The notes below the pieces were generated by a model. The model was not told where the DNA came from, searched no databases, and was given only the letters and a program-made list of their open reading frames with translations. From Omnitrophica bacterium GWA2_41_15 (lineage in GTDB: Bacteria > Omnitrophota > Gorgyraeia > Gygaellales > UBA12090), in assembly GCA_919901925.1 (NCBI GenBank), contig CAKKQA010000094.1:1-37458 (forward strand): 37,458 nucleotides of DNA. The letters run 5' to 3'. Shown here piece by piece: positions 8,672-18,860 of the stretch (position 1 is its first letter; every line of letters starts with the position of its first letter). Made by a program: the position numbers and the translations under genes.

Positions 8672-10048
8672 TTATAATAAACGCCATGCGCATCTTATCA
8701 GCCCTAAAAATGAGCCGGAATACAGATAAAATATAAGATTGATGCCGATAATAGCCCCGATAGCCGTATACGCGAAGATTTTCCTCTTAAAGCCGTTGTA
8801 AATTGTAAAAATCCCTAAACTCGCTAAAACTATAAGCAAAGGCTCGAAATAATAACGGTGTCTGGGGTCTCCTCCGGTAATCACGACAATAATGGTAGTG
8901 TAAAGAAAAAAAGAAAGGAAAAACAAAATATTTATATTAAATTGCGGCCTTACGGCTTTAGCTATCCCGAAAAGGCTGAACATAAAAACGATTGAATACC
9001 ATACATTATATCTTCTAACGCAGGAACCGGTCACTAAGTCATAATCATTTACGAAAACATCCCATAAAACAGATATTTTCTTAATACACGCCCTGGGAAT
9101 TTGCCTATAGTTCTTAATCATAAAATCCACAGCAACTTTTTTTAAAAACTTGTCTTTCTCTACTTCGTTCATTTTGTCATATTGGCTTTTTTGCTCTGGA
9201 GTAAGCATGCGCTTCATATCTGTCTGCCCGCCTCCGTTAACAAACCGGTTATTTCCGGATATTAGCCCAAACCCGCCCTGGGTAGTCAGCGGGACAAACG
9301 CGCGGTGGACAAAGTAATTTCTTGCTGTCCACGGCAGGATAACTATGGCTATAGCCGCGAAAAAAACAGAAATTTCCTTTATAGCTGACGCGGGCGTTTG
9401 CCTATTTTTATAAATCAAGAAGGCTAATATCGCAGGGTACAACGCTAAAACAGCGCGCGTCAGGATAAGAATGCCGAATAAAATCCCAAGGATAAATTTA
9501 TCTTTTAGGCTGTGGGCCACGAAGGCCCTTTTTAGCATAAAGAGCGCGGTTAATAAAAATAAAACATTGAAAAGGTTTTCAGAAAGCAAAAAAGCCGGCC
9601 CCCCCTGGCTGCTGAAAATAATATAAGGCTTGTAAAAAGCGAGCCAGAAAGCCGAAAGCAATCCGACTTTATCATTAAACATGGCTTTCCCTATATAAAA
9701 AATTATAACGGGTAAGCAAGCGCTCATAACGCACTGGATGATCATTACGGCAAAATAATTTTTAAGGCCGAACAATAAGTATATCAATGCCAAAAATACA
9801 GGGTAAAGAGGCGCGTGATAAGAAGTATGCAGGCCTGTCATATGGTTAACGAAGCCCTTGCCCGCTAATATATCAGTAGCATAGTTGTCGTAATCAGCCG
9901 CGTCCGCCGAAGGCCTCATATACTCTCCCGGCAAATTTAAAACTACTGATACACGCAGGGCTAAAGCAGCAAGAAAAATCAGAAACAGTATTTTCTTTTC
10001 GTTATTCGCAATCATCAATCCAATGTTTTTCATATTCGGCATTAGCAA
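8672..10048 (-). CDS. Polytopic membrane glycosyltransferase-like protein (GT39/ArnT/PMT-like)
   Basis: Multiple hydrophobic helices; N-terminal acidic loop with DAADYDNYATDILAGKG and HAPLYPVFLALIYLLFG, typical of dolichyl-phosphate-mannose-like GT-C proteins. Confidence 0.75.
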   Translation of the reverse strand: MLMPNMKNIGLMIANNEKKILFLIFLAALALRVSVVLNLPGEYMRPSADAADYDNYATDILAGKGFVNHMTGLHTSYHAPLYPVFLALIYLLFGLKNYFAVMIIQCVMSACLPVIIFYIGKAMFNDKVGLLSAFWLAFYKPYIIFSSQGGPAFLLSENLFNVLFLLTALFMLKRAFVAHSLKDKFILGILFGILILTRAVLALYPAILAFLIYKNRQTPASAIKEISVFFAAIAIVILPWTARNYFVHRAFVPLTTQGGFGLISGNNRFVNGGGQTDMKRMLTPEQKSQYDKMNEVEKDKFLKKVAVDFMIKNYRQIPRACIKKISVLWDVFVNDYDLVTGSCVRRYNVWYSIVFMFSLFGIAKAVRPQFNINILFFLSFFLYTTIIVVITGGDPRHRYYFEPLLIVLASLGIFTIYNGFKRKIFAYTAIGAIIGINLIFYLYSGSFLGLIRCAWRLL

Positions 10049-10051
10049 TAA

Positions 10052-11179
10052 CTACTTAAATAAATACAGCGCGGACAATTTTTCAATATAGCCTTGCGGC
10101 GAAAAACGCTTTTTAATCTTCTCCCTGGCGTTCACTCCTAAACTTGCGGCTTTTTCCCTGTCTTTTAATACCTCAATGAGCTTTTCCGCTAACGCCTTAC
10201 AGTCGCCCGGAGGGAATAATAAGCCGTCTTTATTATCTTCTATAATTTCTAAAACCCCTTCTGTCCCCGAGGCAATTGCGGGCAGGCCCAAATACATAGC
10301 TTCTAAAAGAGATATACCCAGCCCTTCGCTAAGCGATGGCAGGACAAAGGCATCTAAAGCCCGAAGTATCTGCGGCACGTCACGACGTTCGCCCAGAAAA
10401 TGGACTTTTTCCAAAAAGTTATTCTCTTGGGCAAATTTCTCTAGCCGGTGCTGGAAGCCGTTATTGTCGCGGCCTATTATATACAATCTTGCCTCAGGAA
10501 ATGTCTTTAGGACATCCCTGAAAGCTTCTAATAGGATATGCTGACCTTTCCAAGGGGCAAGATTGGAAACAGCGCCTATAAGAAAATCCGAACCCGGAAA
10601 ATTCAATTTACTGCGGATAAGGTCTTTATCCGTATCGTAAACACTGTCAAACCTCTCAAAATCCACCGCGTTATAAATCACGGATATTTTGTCCGCGCGG
10701 ATGCGCGAGTATTTCAAAAGATACTCTCTGACCGCGCATGATACGGCAATAATTTTCGTAGTAAAGAAAGAAAGCGTGAAATCAATGCAATAATGATACC
10801 ATTTCTTCAAATTAGAGTGCGTGCCGTGCTCTGTGACTATTACCACAGGCACCCCCGCGAAAAAAGCGGCGATCCTTCCGAAATAGCCGGGGTAAAAAAG
10901 GTTCGCATGCAAAACATCGGGCCTCTCTCTCTTAAATATTTTTATTAACTCCAAAACAATGCCTATGTTATATAAGCTCGATTTTTTATTCAGCAATTTT
11001 ACGGGTATGCCGTTTTTTTCTACTTCTTCCGCCAGCCTGCCCTTTTTACCGATACAATAAACAAGCGGTTTGAATTTGCCGTAATCCAGATACTTCAAGG
11101 TAGTCACAAGCAGCTGTTCTGCCCCGCCGATATTCAGGTTTTCATACAGATACAATACCCTAATCATTTTTCCCGACAC
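10052..11179 (-). CDS. Glycosyltransferase family 4 (GT-B)
   Basis: NIGGAEQLLVTTLKYL, HANLFYPGYFGRIAAF, GAVSNLAPWKGQHILLEAF, FVLPSLSEGLGISLLEAMYLGLPAIASGTEGVLEII. Confidence 0.9.
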   Translation of the reverse strand: MSGKMIRVLYLYENLNIGGAEQLLVTTLKYLDYGKFKPLVYCIGKKGRLAEEVEKNGIPVKLLNKKSSLYNIGIVLELIKIFKRERPDVLHANLFYPGYFGRIAAFFAGVPVVIVTEHGTHSNLKKWYHYCIDFTLSFFTTKIIAVSCAVREYLLKYSRIRADKISVIYNAVDFERFDSVYDTDKDLIRSKLNFPGSDFLIGAVSNLAPWKGQHILLEAFRDVLKTFPEARLYIIGRDNNGFQHRLEKFAQENNFLEKVHFLGERRDVPQILRALDAFVLPSLSEGLGISLLEAMYLGLPAIASGTEGVLEIIEDNKDGLLFPPGDCKALAEKLIEVLKDREKAASLGVNAREKIKKRFSPQGYIEKLSALYLFK

Positions 11180-13034
11180 GACTAATCTGACCCTGCGATA
11201 AACGCTCTATAACATCCTTGGCCCTTAGAGAGGCATTGCCGTCTAACTTATAGGCATGCTCATGGATATAATCCTCCCTGTTTTTTCTTAAATTCAGCTG
11301 CGCCTCCTTATCGTATAAAGCCATACGGATATAACCCTCCAAATCCGACAGGTTCTTAACAGAAAACGCTGTCCCGTAAGATTTTAAATTCCAACAATCC
11401 TGCCCCATAAATTTCGAACTCTCTTCTAAGAATATCACGTTCTTATTTAATAAAATGGCTTCATAGCCGGCCGCGGAAAGATATGTGATCACCAAGTCCG
11501 AGCGGCTTAATAAATCAACCATTTCAATATCCCTTATCAGGGCAAATTCGCTTAATTGAGCCTCGACGGCTGATCTTCGATAGCTGGCGTAATCTTTTTC
11601 AAAAGGGTGTAATTTAACTACTAAATAAACGTCGTCCATTTTCCTTACGGCCTGAAAAACAGCATTTATCTGCTCCTGTTTCTCCTCTCTCATAATCTCA
11701 AGCGGCGCAGGGAAAAGGTCGTGGCCGGTAGCAAAAACCACGAGTTTTTTATTCCGGGGATACCTTAAAGATTGTGAAAAATTATTTTCCTGGCAGCCTT
11801 CAAACCTGGTTAAGCCGGTAATCCAGATTTTCTCCGGATAAGGAAAAAATTTTAAAAGCCGGCCTTTCCAATAATTGCCGTTTACTAAGATCGCGTCCGC
11901 GATAATCCGCCCGTATTTCGAAAAATCGTCAGTATGAATATTCTGTATGGCCACGACCGGGACAGAAAAACCTTTAGCGGTTAAGGCGATTAACGGGTAA
12001 TAATTACATATCACCACCGCCTTTGGGCGAAAGGCGGCCATTATCTTATTTAATATCTCGACTTCCCTCATCATCTCGGGAAAGACTTCTCTGATCAATT
12101 TCTTAAGGATCTCACGCAGCAATTGAATAGGGCAAGGCAGGTCAGAAAATAATTTTTCATTTAAAAAACCCTCAATCGAGAAAACGCTCTCTATTCTATT
12201 TAGAAAAGGAAAATATCCGGCCGGATAAGGATTATAAATTTTACATCCGTAAAAGTTAGTAAAAATTATTTTATTCTTTTTAAGTATTTTATCCGACCCG
12301 TAAGCATGCATATTAACCACTATCCGCTGGCGCTCATTATATTTTTTGATCACCGGCAGCATAGAATTTAAATACCTTTTTAACGGAACGCAGAACATCA
12401 CGCCGCCGGAGCCTATTAGCTTTTTAAACTTACTCCGATTTAAAGAAAAGTAATAAAGGCTGGCCAGAAATCTTTTGATGCGCCGTAAAAAAAGCAGGCA
12501 CCTTTCAGCCGTTTGCGCGAAACAAGGCTTTCTATCATTGGAGAATTTGGTAAAGTTTACTCCCTTTTTAACGCATAAAGATTCAAATATCTTCTCCTGT
12601 TCGGTTTCGCCGCCTGCAACATATACCGACTTCGGCAATTCACAACCAAGAATTAAATTTGCCAAATACTGGCGATAGATTAAAGGTATTAATGCGGACT
12701 GGAGATGATCACTGCATAAATCCCATAAGGGAACGCCTTTAAATGAAGTCATATCCCTTAAATTAGCGCTTCCTTCAAATTCAATGCCGGCTAAATTATG
12801 AATTAAATCTATAGCCTGCTGCCTGAAATCATCATATTTCTGTTGCATAAGGCGATGGTAAAACCGGAAATCGCGAAAGGCATATTTATTTCTTACCGAC
12901 GCGCCTATCGATTCCGCAGGGAATATAGTAATAATTAACGGATTACCTCCTTCCGAGGAAAGCTGATTGCATACCTTCAGGGCTAATGGAAGTTGAAAAC
13001 TGCGCGATACTATAATAAGATTATCGTACTTCAT
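11160..13034 (-). CDS. Putative surface polysaccharide biosynthesis protein with GT-B-like C-terminal domain
   Basis: 624 aa. C-terminal region VVFATGHD...VYLVVKLHPFEKDY...MVDLLSRSDLVITYLSAAGYEAILLNKNVIFLE resembles CDP-glycerol transferase/polysialyltransferase-like GT-B folds; N-terminal half not recognised. Confidence 0.55.
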   Translation of the reverse strand: MKYDNLIIVSRSFQLPLALKVCNQLSSEGGNPLIITIFPAESIGASVRNKYAFRDFRFYHRLMQQKYDDFRQQAIDLIHNLAGIEFEGSANLRDMTSFKGVPLWDLCSDHLQSALIPLIYRQYLANLILGCELPKSVYVAGGETEQEKIFESLCVKKGVNFTKFSNDRKPCFAQTAERCLLFLRRIKRFLASLYYFSLNRSKFKKLIGSGGVMFCVPLKRYLNSMLPVIKKYNERQRIVVNMHAYGSDKILKKNKIIFTNFYGCKIYNPYPAGYFPFLNRIESVFSIEGFLNEKLFSDLPCPIQLLREILKKLIREVFPEMMREVEILNKIMAAFRPKAVVICNYYPLIALTAKGFSVPVVAIQNIHTDDFSKYGRIIADAILVNGNYWKGRLLKFFPYPEKIWITGLTRFEGCQENNFSQSLRYPRNKKLVVFATGHDLFPAPLEIMREEKQEQINAVFQAVRKMDDVYLVVKLHPFEKDYASYRRSAVEAQLSEFALIRDIEMVDLLSRSDLVITYLSAAGYEAILLNKNVIFLEESSKFMGQDCWNLKSYGTAFSVKNLSDLEGYIRMALYDKEAQLNLRKNREDYIHEHAYKLDGNASLRAKDVIERLSQGQISRVGKND

Positions 13035-15039
13035 TGATTAATGTCCATTTAGGCCAGAAATCCTGCGTAAAACCATCGCGATACATAACCTGTAAAGAAA
13101 GGTCGCCGGATTTATTCGCGTGGGTATAATTATTTATTTTTTCCTTAACATTTTTATCGAACTCTGCCATGTATTCATACTTGCCGGAAAAATCCTCAAG
13201 CAGCCTGCCCGATTTCTCTATCCAATCGGGGATATTGTAATCCAAAGATATCCGCGTTTGGCCCATTATCACGTTGGGATCTTTAAAAATATGCTGAATC
13301 CCGCGCGTAGATAAAAATAGCTCCATACTCTTAAGCAAAGCCTCGGCCTTGCCGCCGGTTAAACGCTCGCCTAATAATGTTTCGGCTTCGCAAATAGCCA
13401 GCTTGAGCACTGATTTAAAGCTTCCTGATAAAGCAAGATATTTGTATTTTCTCACTAAATTATCCCCCAGCTTCCCATTGCAAAGGGCCTGGAAATTTTC
13501 AGGCTTGGCAAGAAAATCCAACAAGGCCTGGCGGCTGGCAAAAAGCTCTTCCTCTGTTTCCCGCATAAACTCCTTAAAATACCCGTTTAAATCAGGGAAT
13601 CTTTCCAAACGGCTGTGAATGCCAAAAATCCAGCGGGCGATGTCTACGCCGTATTCAACTAACAGCCTCTTTAACGGGATAAGCTCCATAGCGGCAGAAA
13701 AAACAGTAGTTGTAAAAAATAACCCCCTTACCATTAAATAATCATCAAAGGACATCTTGTTAGTCGCCACTATGACTTCTTCGGTATCAAAAATCTTTTC
13801 TCCGCGCAGGACGCTAAATTGCCTAGGAACAATCCTGTGGCGGATTAAATAACCGTATTTTTTTGCGACTTCTTCCGAAAAAAGCGGCGTGCCTTTTAAG
13901 TTCATCAGAGTAAAAATCACTATATCCTGGACCCCGGAATTTATTACCGCTTTCAAAGTCTCTAAAAATGTCTCCCTGGTTTCTTCGGGCAGGCAGACAA
14001 TGAGTTCCGTTGATGATATCTCGCCGGTCATTTCTAAAACATCGCGCTGGAATTTTACAAAGTCATCGAAAGGGATGTTTTTTCTGTTGATGACTTTCAA
14101 AACCTGCGCCGTCAATGTCTGCAGGGAAAGCGTAGGCGGAAATTTCAGTATATTCAACATCTTGAGTATCTTCTGAGGGATCTTCGCGGTATTAAAATTA
14201 AGGTGCCTTGGCCAATCATATTTCTCCTGCATTTCGCGGATGATCCGCGCAATCTGGAAATCTTCCTGAAAAAGGCCCATATTGGTATTCGCCAAATACA
14301 AAACCACCTCATGGCGGCCGGAAAAACGCTTAGCCAAGTATTCTATATCCTTGCGGAAAAACTCCGGAGAAAGGAATGCCACCTTTGAATAGTACTCATC
14401 CGAGGCATGGCAATAGGCGCAGGCAAAAGGGCAGCCGCGCTGGGTCTGCAGAAAAGGATGAAAGCCATCGTCAAGAAGGCTGTCAAATGTGCCGTCGGCA
14501 TAAATAGCCCCAAAAACATCTAAAGTCGGCAAACTGGGGAATCCAGATTCAGGGTAAAATAATTTTTTATTTTTCCGGTCATAAGCGTAGGCGCCTAACG
14601 GAGGCCTGGCGCGCAGTCCTTCGTTATCTTCTCCGGCAAGCCTGCGTTTTACTATTTCGCTGAAAGGTATCTCGCCGTCATAAGCCACGCATAAATCAAC
14701 AAACGGGTTATCCTGAAAAAACCTCACCCTGCTATTTTCTGTATTATCTAAGTTCGGGCCCCCGGCAACCACCAGACACTTCGGGTTACGCTTTTTTATC
14801 ATCTCGGCCAGATGTAAATTTAAGACGCTATTCCAGCAATACTGGGCTATGCCTAAAATATCAGGCTGCCAGGAATCAAAAACATCCAGCGCCTTATTAG
14901 GATCTTTAAAAATCTTTATCTCTAAAGGATCTTTGACTGTTTTGCGCAAATAACGCGCGATAAAACCCAGGCCCAAGGGGACGGTATTGTTATGCACGCC
15001 TGCGGTCATATGGTTTAAATCTGCCAGGGCTATCTTCAT
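13021..15039 (-). CDS. B12-binding-domain radical SAM protein
   Basis: N-terminal cobalamin-binding-like region (LGLGFIARYLRKTV...PDILGIAQYCWNSVL...CLVVAGGPNLD); radical SAM motif RGCPFACAYCHASDEYY (CxxxCxxC). Confidence 0.87.
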   Translation of the reverse strand: MKIALADLNHMTAGVHNNTVPLGLGFIARYLRKTVKDPLEIKIFKDPNKALDVFDSWQPDILGIAQYCWNSVLNLHLAEMIKKRNPKCLVVAGGPNLDNTENSRVRFFQDNPFVDLCVAYDGEIPFSEIVKRRLAGEDNEGLRARPPLGAYAYDRKNKKLFYPESGFPSLPTLDVFGAIYADGTFDSLLDDGFHPFLQTQRGCPFACAYCHASDEYYSKVAFLSPEFFRKDIEYLAKRFSGRHEVVLYLANTNMGLFQEDFQIARIIREMQEKYDWPRHLNFNTAKIPQKILKMLNILKFPPTLSLQTLTAQVLKVINRKNIPFDDFVKFQRDVLEMTGEISSTELIVCLPEETRETFLETLKAVINSGVQDIVIFTLMNLKGTPLFSEEVAKKYGYLIRHRIVPRQFSVLRGEKIFDTEEVIVATNKMSFDDYLMVRGLFFTTTVFSAAMELIPLKRLLVEYGVDIARWIFGIHSRLERFPDLNGYFKEFMRETEEELFASRQALLDFLAKPENFQALCNGKLGDNLVRKYKYLALSGSFKSVLKLAICEAETLLGERLTGGKAEALLKSMELFLSTRGIQHIFKDPNVIMGQTRISLDYNIPDWIEKSGRLLEDFSGKYEYMAEFDKNVKEKINNYTHANKSGDLSLQVMYRDGFTQDFWPKWTLINEVR

Positions 15040-15045
15040 ATTTTT

Positions 15046-16434
15046 TTAGGTTTGGCGAAAACCCCTGAAATCAGCGTCTCTTTTTAAATATAAATCCTGC
15101 GCCTGTTTAATGAAGCAGGCGGTTTTTTTCTGAAAATAATTTTCAAATAATTTCCTGTTTGCTTCCAATAGGCTGCCGTGAAATTCCTCGTCAGACATAT
15201 CTGTAAAATTAACGCTTAATAAATCGGAGTTAGAGTGTTTGTTCTCATAAAAATCCTGGGCGCCGGCAAGCATCCCTTTTTCCTTGGCATAATAATAAAG
15301 AGGCGACCCCGGATACGGGGTTACCGGACGGATAGTGCGCATCTGCGCGCCATCATCATATTTTAATAAGAATTCCACGCCTTTTTTTAAGGTTTCTTTG
15401 CTGTCGCCGAGATTGCCGAAGATAATATTAAAGCCCGGGCTGATACCGGCTTTTAGCGTCTCTTCAATACCTTTAATAATCTGTTCCACGGTCAAAGACT
15501 TTTTCATGTTCTTAAGGACATCGTTGTCCATAGCTTCTATCCCGTAGTTGATAAAGACACACCCTGCCCTGCGCATCAGTTTTAACACATCGGCGCAGGC
15601 AAAATTAAGCCTGCCGTTACAATCCCATTTAATATTCAAACCGCTTTTTAAAAAACTTTCGCATAAAGATGCCGCCCGCTCCTTAGATACCATCAACAAT
15701 TCATCCGCGAATGCAATATAATTTATCCCGTATCCTTCTTTTAGTAATTTAATTTCATCTATAACGCTTTCATTGCTGCGCAGCCTTACCTGCGTATCCA
15801 TATGATAACAAAAAGCACAGGTATAAGGGCAGCCCCTGCTGGATAAAAGAGGCATTACAAAATCAGTATTTTTAACATGGGGCATCCTTAAAAGCCGGTA
15901 GTAATCTATTGGGAATAAATGGTAGGCGGGAAAAGGTATCGCATCTATATCTTTTAATAACGGGCGCTTATCGTTTATATGGATATCCCCATTTTGCGCG
16001 AAGGCGATGCCCTTCACTTCTTTTAGCGGCGAGTTATTAGAAAGCGCGCCCAATAACTCAACAACAGTCTCCTCTCCTTCGCCGATCACCGCGGCATCCG
16101 CGCCTGTTTTCCTTAAGAAAAACTCCGGCTCCGGAGACGGCCCATGGCCGCCAATGATATAAAACGGCCTATGCCGGGCATTATTTATCGCCTCCGAAAG
16201 CTTGAGTAATTTACGGTATTGATAATAGCCGGCTATCACGCCAACGCCGACAACATCAAAGCGTTTTTCATCAAGATACTGGGTGAGATGTTCATCCGGA
16301 AAATGAAATTTATCCTGGTTGTAGATCTCAACCGTATGGCCATGCTTTAAAAGCGCCGAAGCGATATATGAGGCGCCCTGCGGGAACCAATGAATATAAG
16401 AATCATTATCGTAAATTACCAGCAATACCTTCAT
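15046..16434 (-). CDS. B12-binding-domain radical SAM protein
   Basis: PQGASYIASALLKHGH...VVGVGVIAGYYQY...YIIGGHGPSPEPEFFLRKTGADAAVIGEGEETV; SSRGCPYTCAFCYHM. Confidence 0.92.
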   Translation of the reverse strand: MKVLLVIYDNDSYIHWFPQGASYIASALLKHGHTVEIYNQDKFHFPDEHLTQYLDEKRFDVVGVGVIAGYYQYRKLLKLSEAINNARHRPFYIIGGHGPSPEPEFFLRKTGADAAVIGEGEETVVELLGALSNNSPLKEVKGIAFAQNGDIHINDKRPLLKDIDAIPFPAYHLFPIDYYRLLRMPHVKNTDFVMPLLSSRGCPYTCAFCYHMDTQVRLRSNESVIDEIKLLKEGYGINYIAFADELLMVSKERAASLCESFLKSGLNIKWDCNGRLNFACADVLKLMRRAGCVFINYGIEAMDNDVLKNMKKSLTVEQIIKGIEETLKAGISPGFNIIFGNLGDSKETLKKGVEFLLKYDDGAQMRTIRPVTPYPGSPLYYYAKEKGMLAGAQDFYENKHSNSDLLSVNFTDMSDEEFHGSLLEANRKLFENYFQKKTACFIKQAQDLYLKRDADFRGFRQT

Positions 16435-17138
16435 CTTTTCCGCGCCTTCCGCATCAATAACTCTGCCAGCTTAAAATCCAGATAATCATCAATATCGACA
16501 GACCTCTCTTTAGGCATGATATATATCTTGCTTCCTCCAAGGATTACTTTTCTTTTGCGCGTTAAAACTTCCGTTTTCCAGGCATAAATGGAGGAATTTA
16601 AGTCAAAAACTGAAGGGGCATCCTGGCGATTATTGAAGTTTCCTTTTTTCACCAGTTTCACCCGGCTGTTTCGCCCTATCTCAACCATATTAAAATACGG
16701 GTTGCGCTGCGCCGGCGTAACCGAAAAAACATTCTCTGTGCCGGCTGTAAATAAAAGCTCTATGCATTTATCTATGTCGCCTATATTTCTTAAAGGGGCA
16801 TTGGCATGTAACAGCACAATCGCGTCAAAAACAGCGCCTTCTTTCTCTTTCAGGGCAGCGATAGCATGCAGAAGAGCGTCAATAACACTGCTTTTATCCG
16901 TCGATATCGGCTTAGGCCTTAAGAAAGGCGCTTCTGCCCCGGCCCTAACGGCAATTTTAGCAATACGCGGATCATCCGTTGAAACCACAACCCTGTCTAC
17001 ATACCTGGACTTCCTTGCCTGCTCTATGCTATAAACCATAAGCGGCCTGCCCAAAAGCATCTTTATATTTTTGCCGGGTAAGCCTTTAGAGCCGCTGCGG
17101 CAGGGAATTACGCAGAGAATTTTCTTTTCTTTAAACAT
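16431..17138 (-). CDS. neuA: Acylneuraminate (CMP-nonulosonate) cytidylyltransferase
   Basis: CVIPCRSGSKGLPGKNIKMLLGRPLMVYSIEQARKSRYVDRVVVSTDD, LLHANAPLRNIGDIDKCI; NeuA/LegF/PtmB family. Confidence 0.88.
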   Translation of the reverse strand: MFKEKKILCVIPCRSGSKGLPGKNIKMLLGRPLMVYSIEQARKSRYVDRVVVSTDDPRIAKIAVRAGAEAPFLRPKPISTDKSSVIDALLHAIAALKEKEGAVFDAIVLLHANAPLRNIGDIDKCIELLFTAGTENVFSVTPAQRNPYFNMVEIGRNSRVKLVKKGNFNNRQDAPSVFDLNSSIYAWKTEVLTRKRKVILGGSKIYIMPKERSVDIDDYLDFKLAELLMRKARKR

Positions 17139-18076
17139 GGCTTAGTAAGCAATAATGTTTTTATGCCGTCATCAATGGTTACACGCGGGGCGAAATCCAT
17201 TTTTATCGCTCTTATAAAATGGCTGGCCTCGTCCTTATATGTTTGCCTAAGGTCAAAGTACCTTGGGTCATTAACAACCCTTTTTTTACCACTGTATTGT
17301 TTTAAAATTATCTGGCCGCGGACAAAATCACATACTAATGTGCCTTTGCTGCCGATAATAAAAATACCGCGTTTTTTTTCTCTTTGTAAATAATCTAAAT
17401 GCACGCTGCAAATGAAATCATTCTTATAGCGGTATAGCCCCTCAAAAACATCCTCGCTGTCTGTGCATATGGCGCTTGACCTGCCCTTCATAACCTGCCA
17501 ATATACCGGGTCGCCGAACAAATAGCGCATATAATCTATCTCGTGAGACAAATCTAACGCTACGCCCCCGCCTTTTCTGCGGCTGACACTATATGAAGAG
17601 CGATAATCTGAATTTTTCCTCCAGTCAGGCAAATACTGTCCGGCTTCTATCCTGGCAAAATATAAGTCTCCTAACAACCTTCCCAAGAGGCTTTTTTTTA
17701 TGTACCGCAGGGCAGGAAGAAACCTAAAATTATACCCCAAAAGCAATTTTAATTTTTTTCTTCTTATAAGCTCTTTAAGTTTAATCACAGAATCCATATT
17801 GTGCGACAACGGCTTTTCCATAAATATATGCATCCCCATTTTTGCCAGCCGAAGCGCGGTTTCTATATGCCTATGTGTTTCGTTGCAGATAAAGGCGGCG
17901 TCCGCGTCAATGTCCTCTCCCTTTCCTACCAGCCGCACATCGTGCGGTATTCGCGCCTCCTTATAAGGGTCCTTTATCTTTGTTTTTAGATAGATGCGTT
18001 CAATACCACTTAATCCGGATAAGTTCTTTATGTGCCTTCTTCCAATCGAGCCGCAGCCAACCACTAAGATCTTCAT
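17108..18076 (-). CDS. Gfo/Idh/MocA-family oxidoreductase
   Basis: MKILVVGCGSIGRRHIKNL, AAFICNETHRHIETALRLAKMGMHIFMEKPLSHNMD (EKP motif), GGGVALDLSHEIDYMRYLFG. The track start at 18178 is inside the upstream SDR gene; ATG at 18076 is preferred. Confidence 0.88.
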   Translation of the reverse strand: MKILVVGCGSIGRRHIKNLSGLSGIERIYLKTKIKDPYKEARIPHDVRLVGKGEDIDADAAFICNETHRHIETALRLAKMGMHIFMEKPLSHNMDSVIKLKELIRRKKLKLLLGYNFRFLPALRYIKKSLLGRLLGDLYFARIEAGQYLPDWRKNSDYRSSYSVSRRKGGGVALDLSHEIDYMRYLFGDPVYWQVMKGRSSAICTDSEDVFEGLYRYKNDFICSVHLDYLQREKKRGIFIIGSKGTLVCDFVRGQIILKQYSGKKRVVNDPRYFDLRQTYKDEASHFIRAIKMDFAPRVTIDDGIKTLLLTKPCLKKRKFSA

Positions 18077-18086
18077 AAGTTTAACC

Positions 18087-18860
18087 TTACCAAGCGGTCC
18101 AGCCGCCGTCAACCGGAAGATTGATGCCGGTAATGTACTTAGAGGCGCGGCTTGCGAGAAAAACAACTGCCGCGGCAATATCTTGCGGCTCTGCCATTTT
18201 GGCCAACGGAACTCTTTTTTTGTATTTTCTTACAAAACCGGGATCCTGCCGGTCGAAAACTCCTCCGGGAGAAATAACATTCGACCTGATATTATATTTC
18301 GCGTAATAAGTTGCCAGATACCGGCTTAACCCTATAACCCCCGCCTTAATAGCCGCATAAGCAGCAGGCATAGTTTTATTTGTCCCTTTATATAAGCCGA
18401 AATCAGGCGCTGTCATCCCGTAAATAGATGCGATATTAATTATTGAGCCGCTCCTTCTTTTTCTCATCATTTCCGCCGCCTGCTGGCAGCAAAGAAAATA
18501 ACCGCCTAAATGGTTATTCAAATTAGCGCGCCAAGATTCAAACCTTATATCTTCAAAAATATCCTGCCAATCCGCTGTCCGCGGATAAGCGCAATTTACC
18601 AGTATATCCAGCCTATTCTCTTTAAGGGCAATCTTTAAGAAGGCCTTCCTGACAGATGGAGCGGAACCGATATCCATACGCACAAACTTTAAGCCGTCGT
18701 TTTTTTTCATTAACAAATGGTATTCTTTTTGATTGATATCGGCAATATAAACCTTGGCGCCAAAATCAGCCAACGCGGATGATATTTCTTTGCCGATCAA
18801 ACCGCATCCGCCGGTAACCAAAGCAACTTTATCCGAACAGGAAAATATGTCCTTATACAT
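18087..18860 (-). CDS. SDR-family oxidoreductase (PtmA-like)
   Basis: VALVTGGCGLIGKEISSALADFGAKVYIADI, LVNCAYPRT, YAAIKAGVIGLSRYLATYYAKYNIRSNVISPGG, C-terminal SKYITGINLPVDGGWTAW. Confidence 0.87.
   Translation of the reverse strand: MYKDIFSCSDKVALVTGGCGLIGKEISSALADFGAKVYIADINQKEYHLLMKKNDGLKFVRMDIGSAPSVRKAFLKIALKENRLDILVNCAYPRTADWQDIFEDIRFESWRANLNNHLGGYFLCCQQAAEMMRKRRSGSIINIASIYGMTAPDFGLYKGTNKTMPAAYAAIKAGVIGLSRYLATYYAKYNIRSNVISPGGVFDRQDPGFVRKYKKRVPLAKMAEPQDIAAAVVFLASRASKYITGINLPVDGGWTAW

Noticed and set aside
8650-8690. TATAAT-like -10 sequence(s) on the minus strand upstream of the methyltransferase (rc of attata at 8653-8658 and 8658-8663)
   Set aside because: The intergenic region is short and AT-rich, and I see no convincing -35 at 17 bp spacing; not enough to call a promoter.
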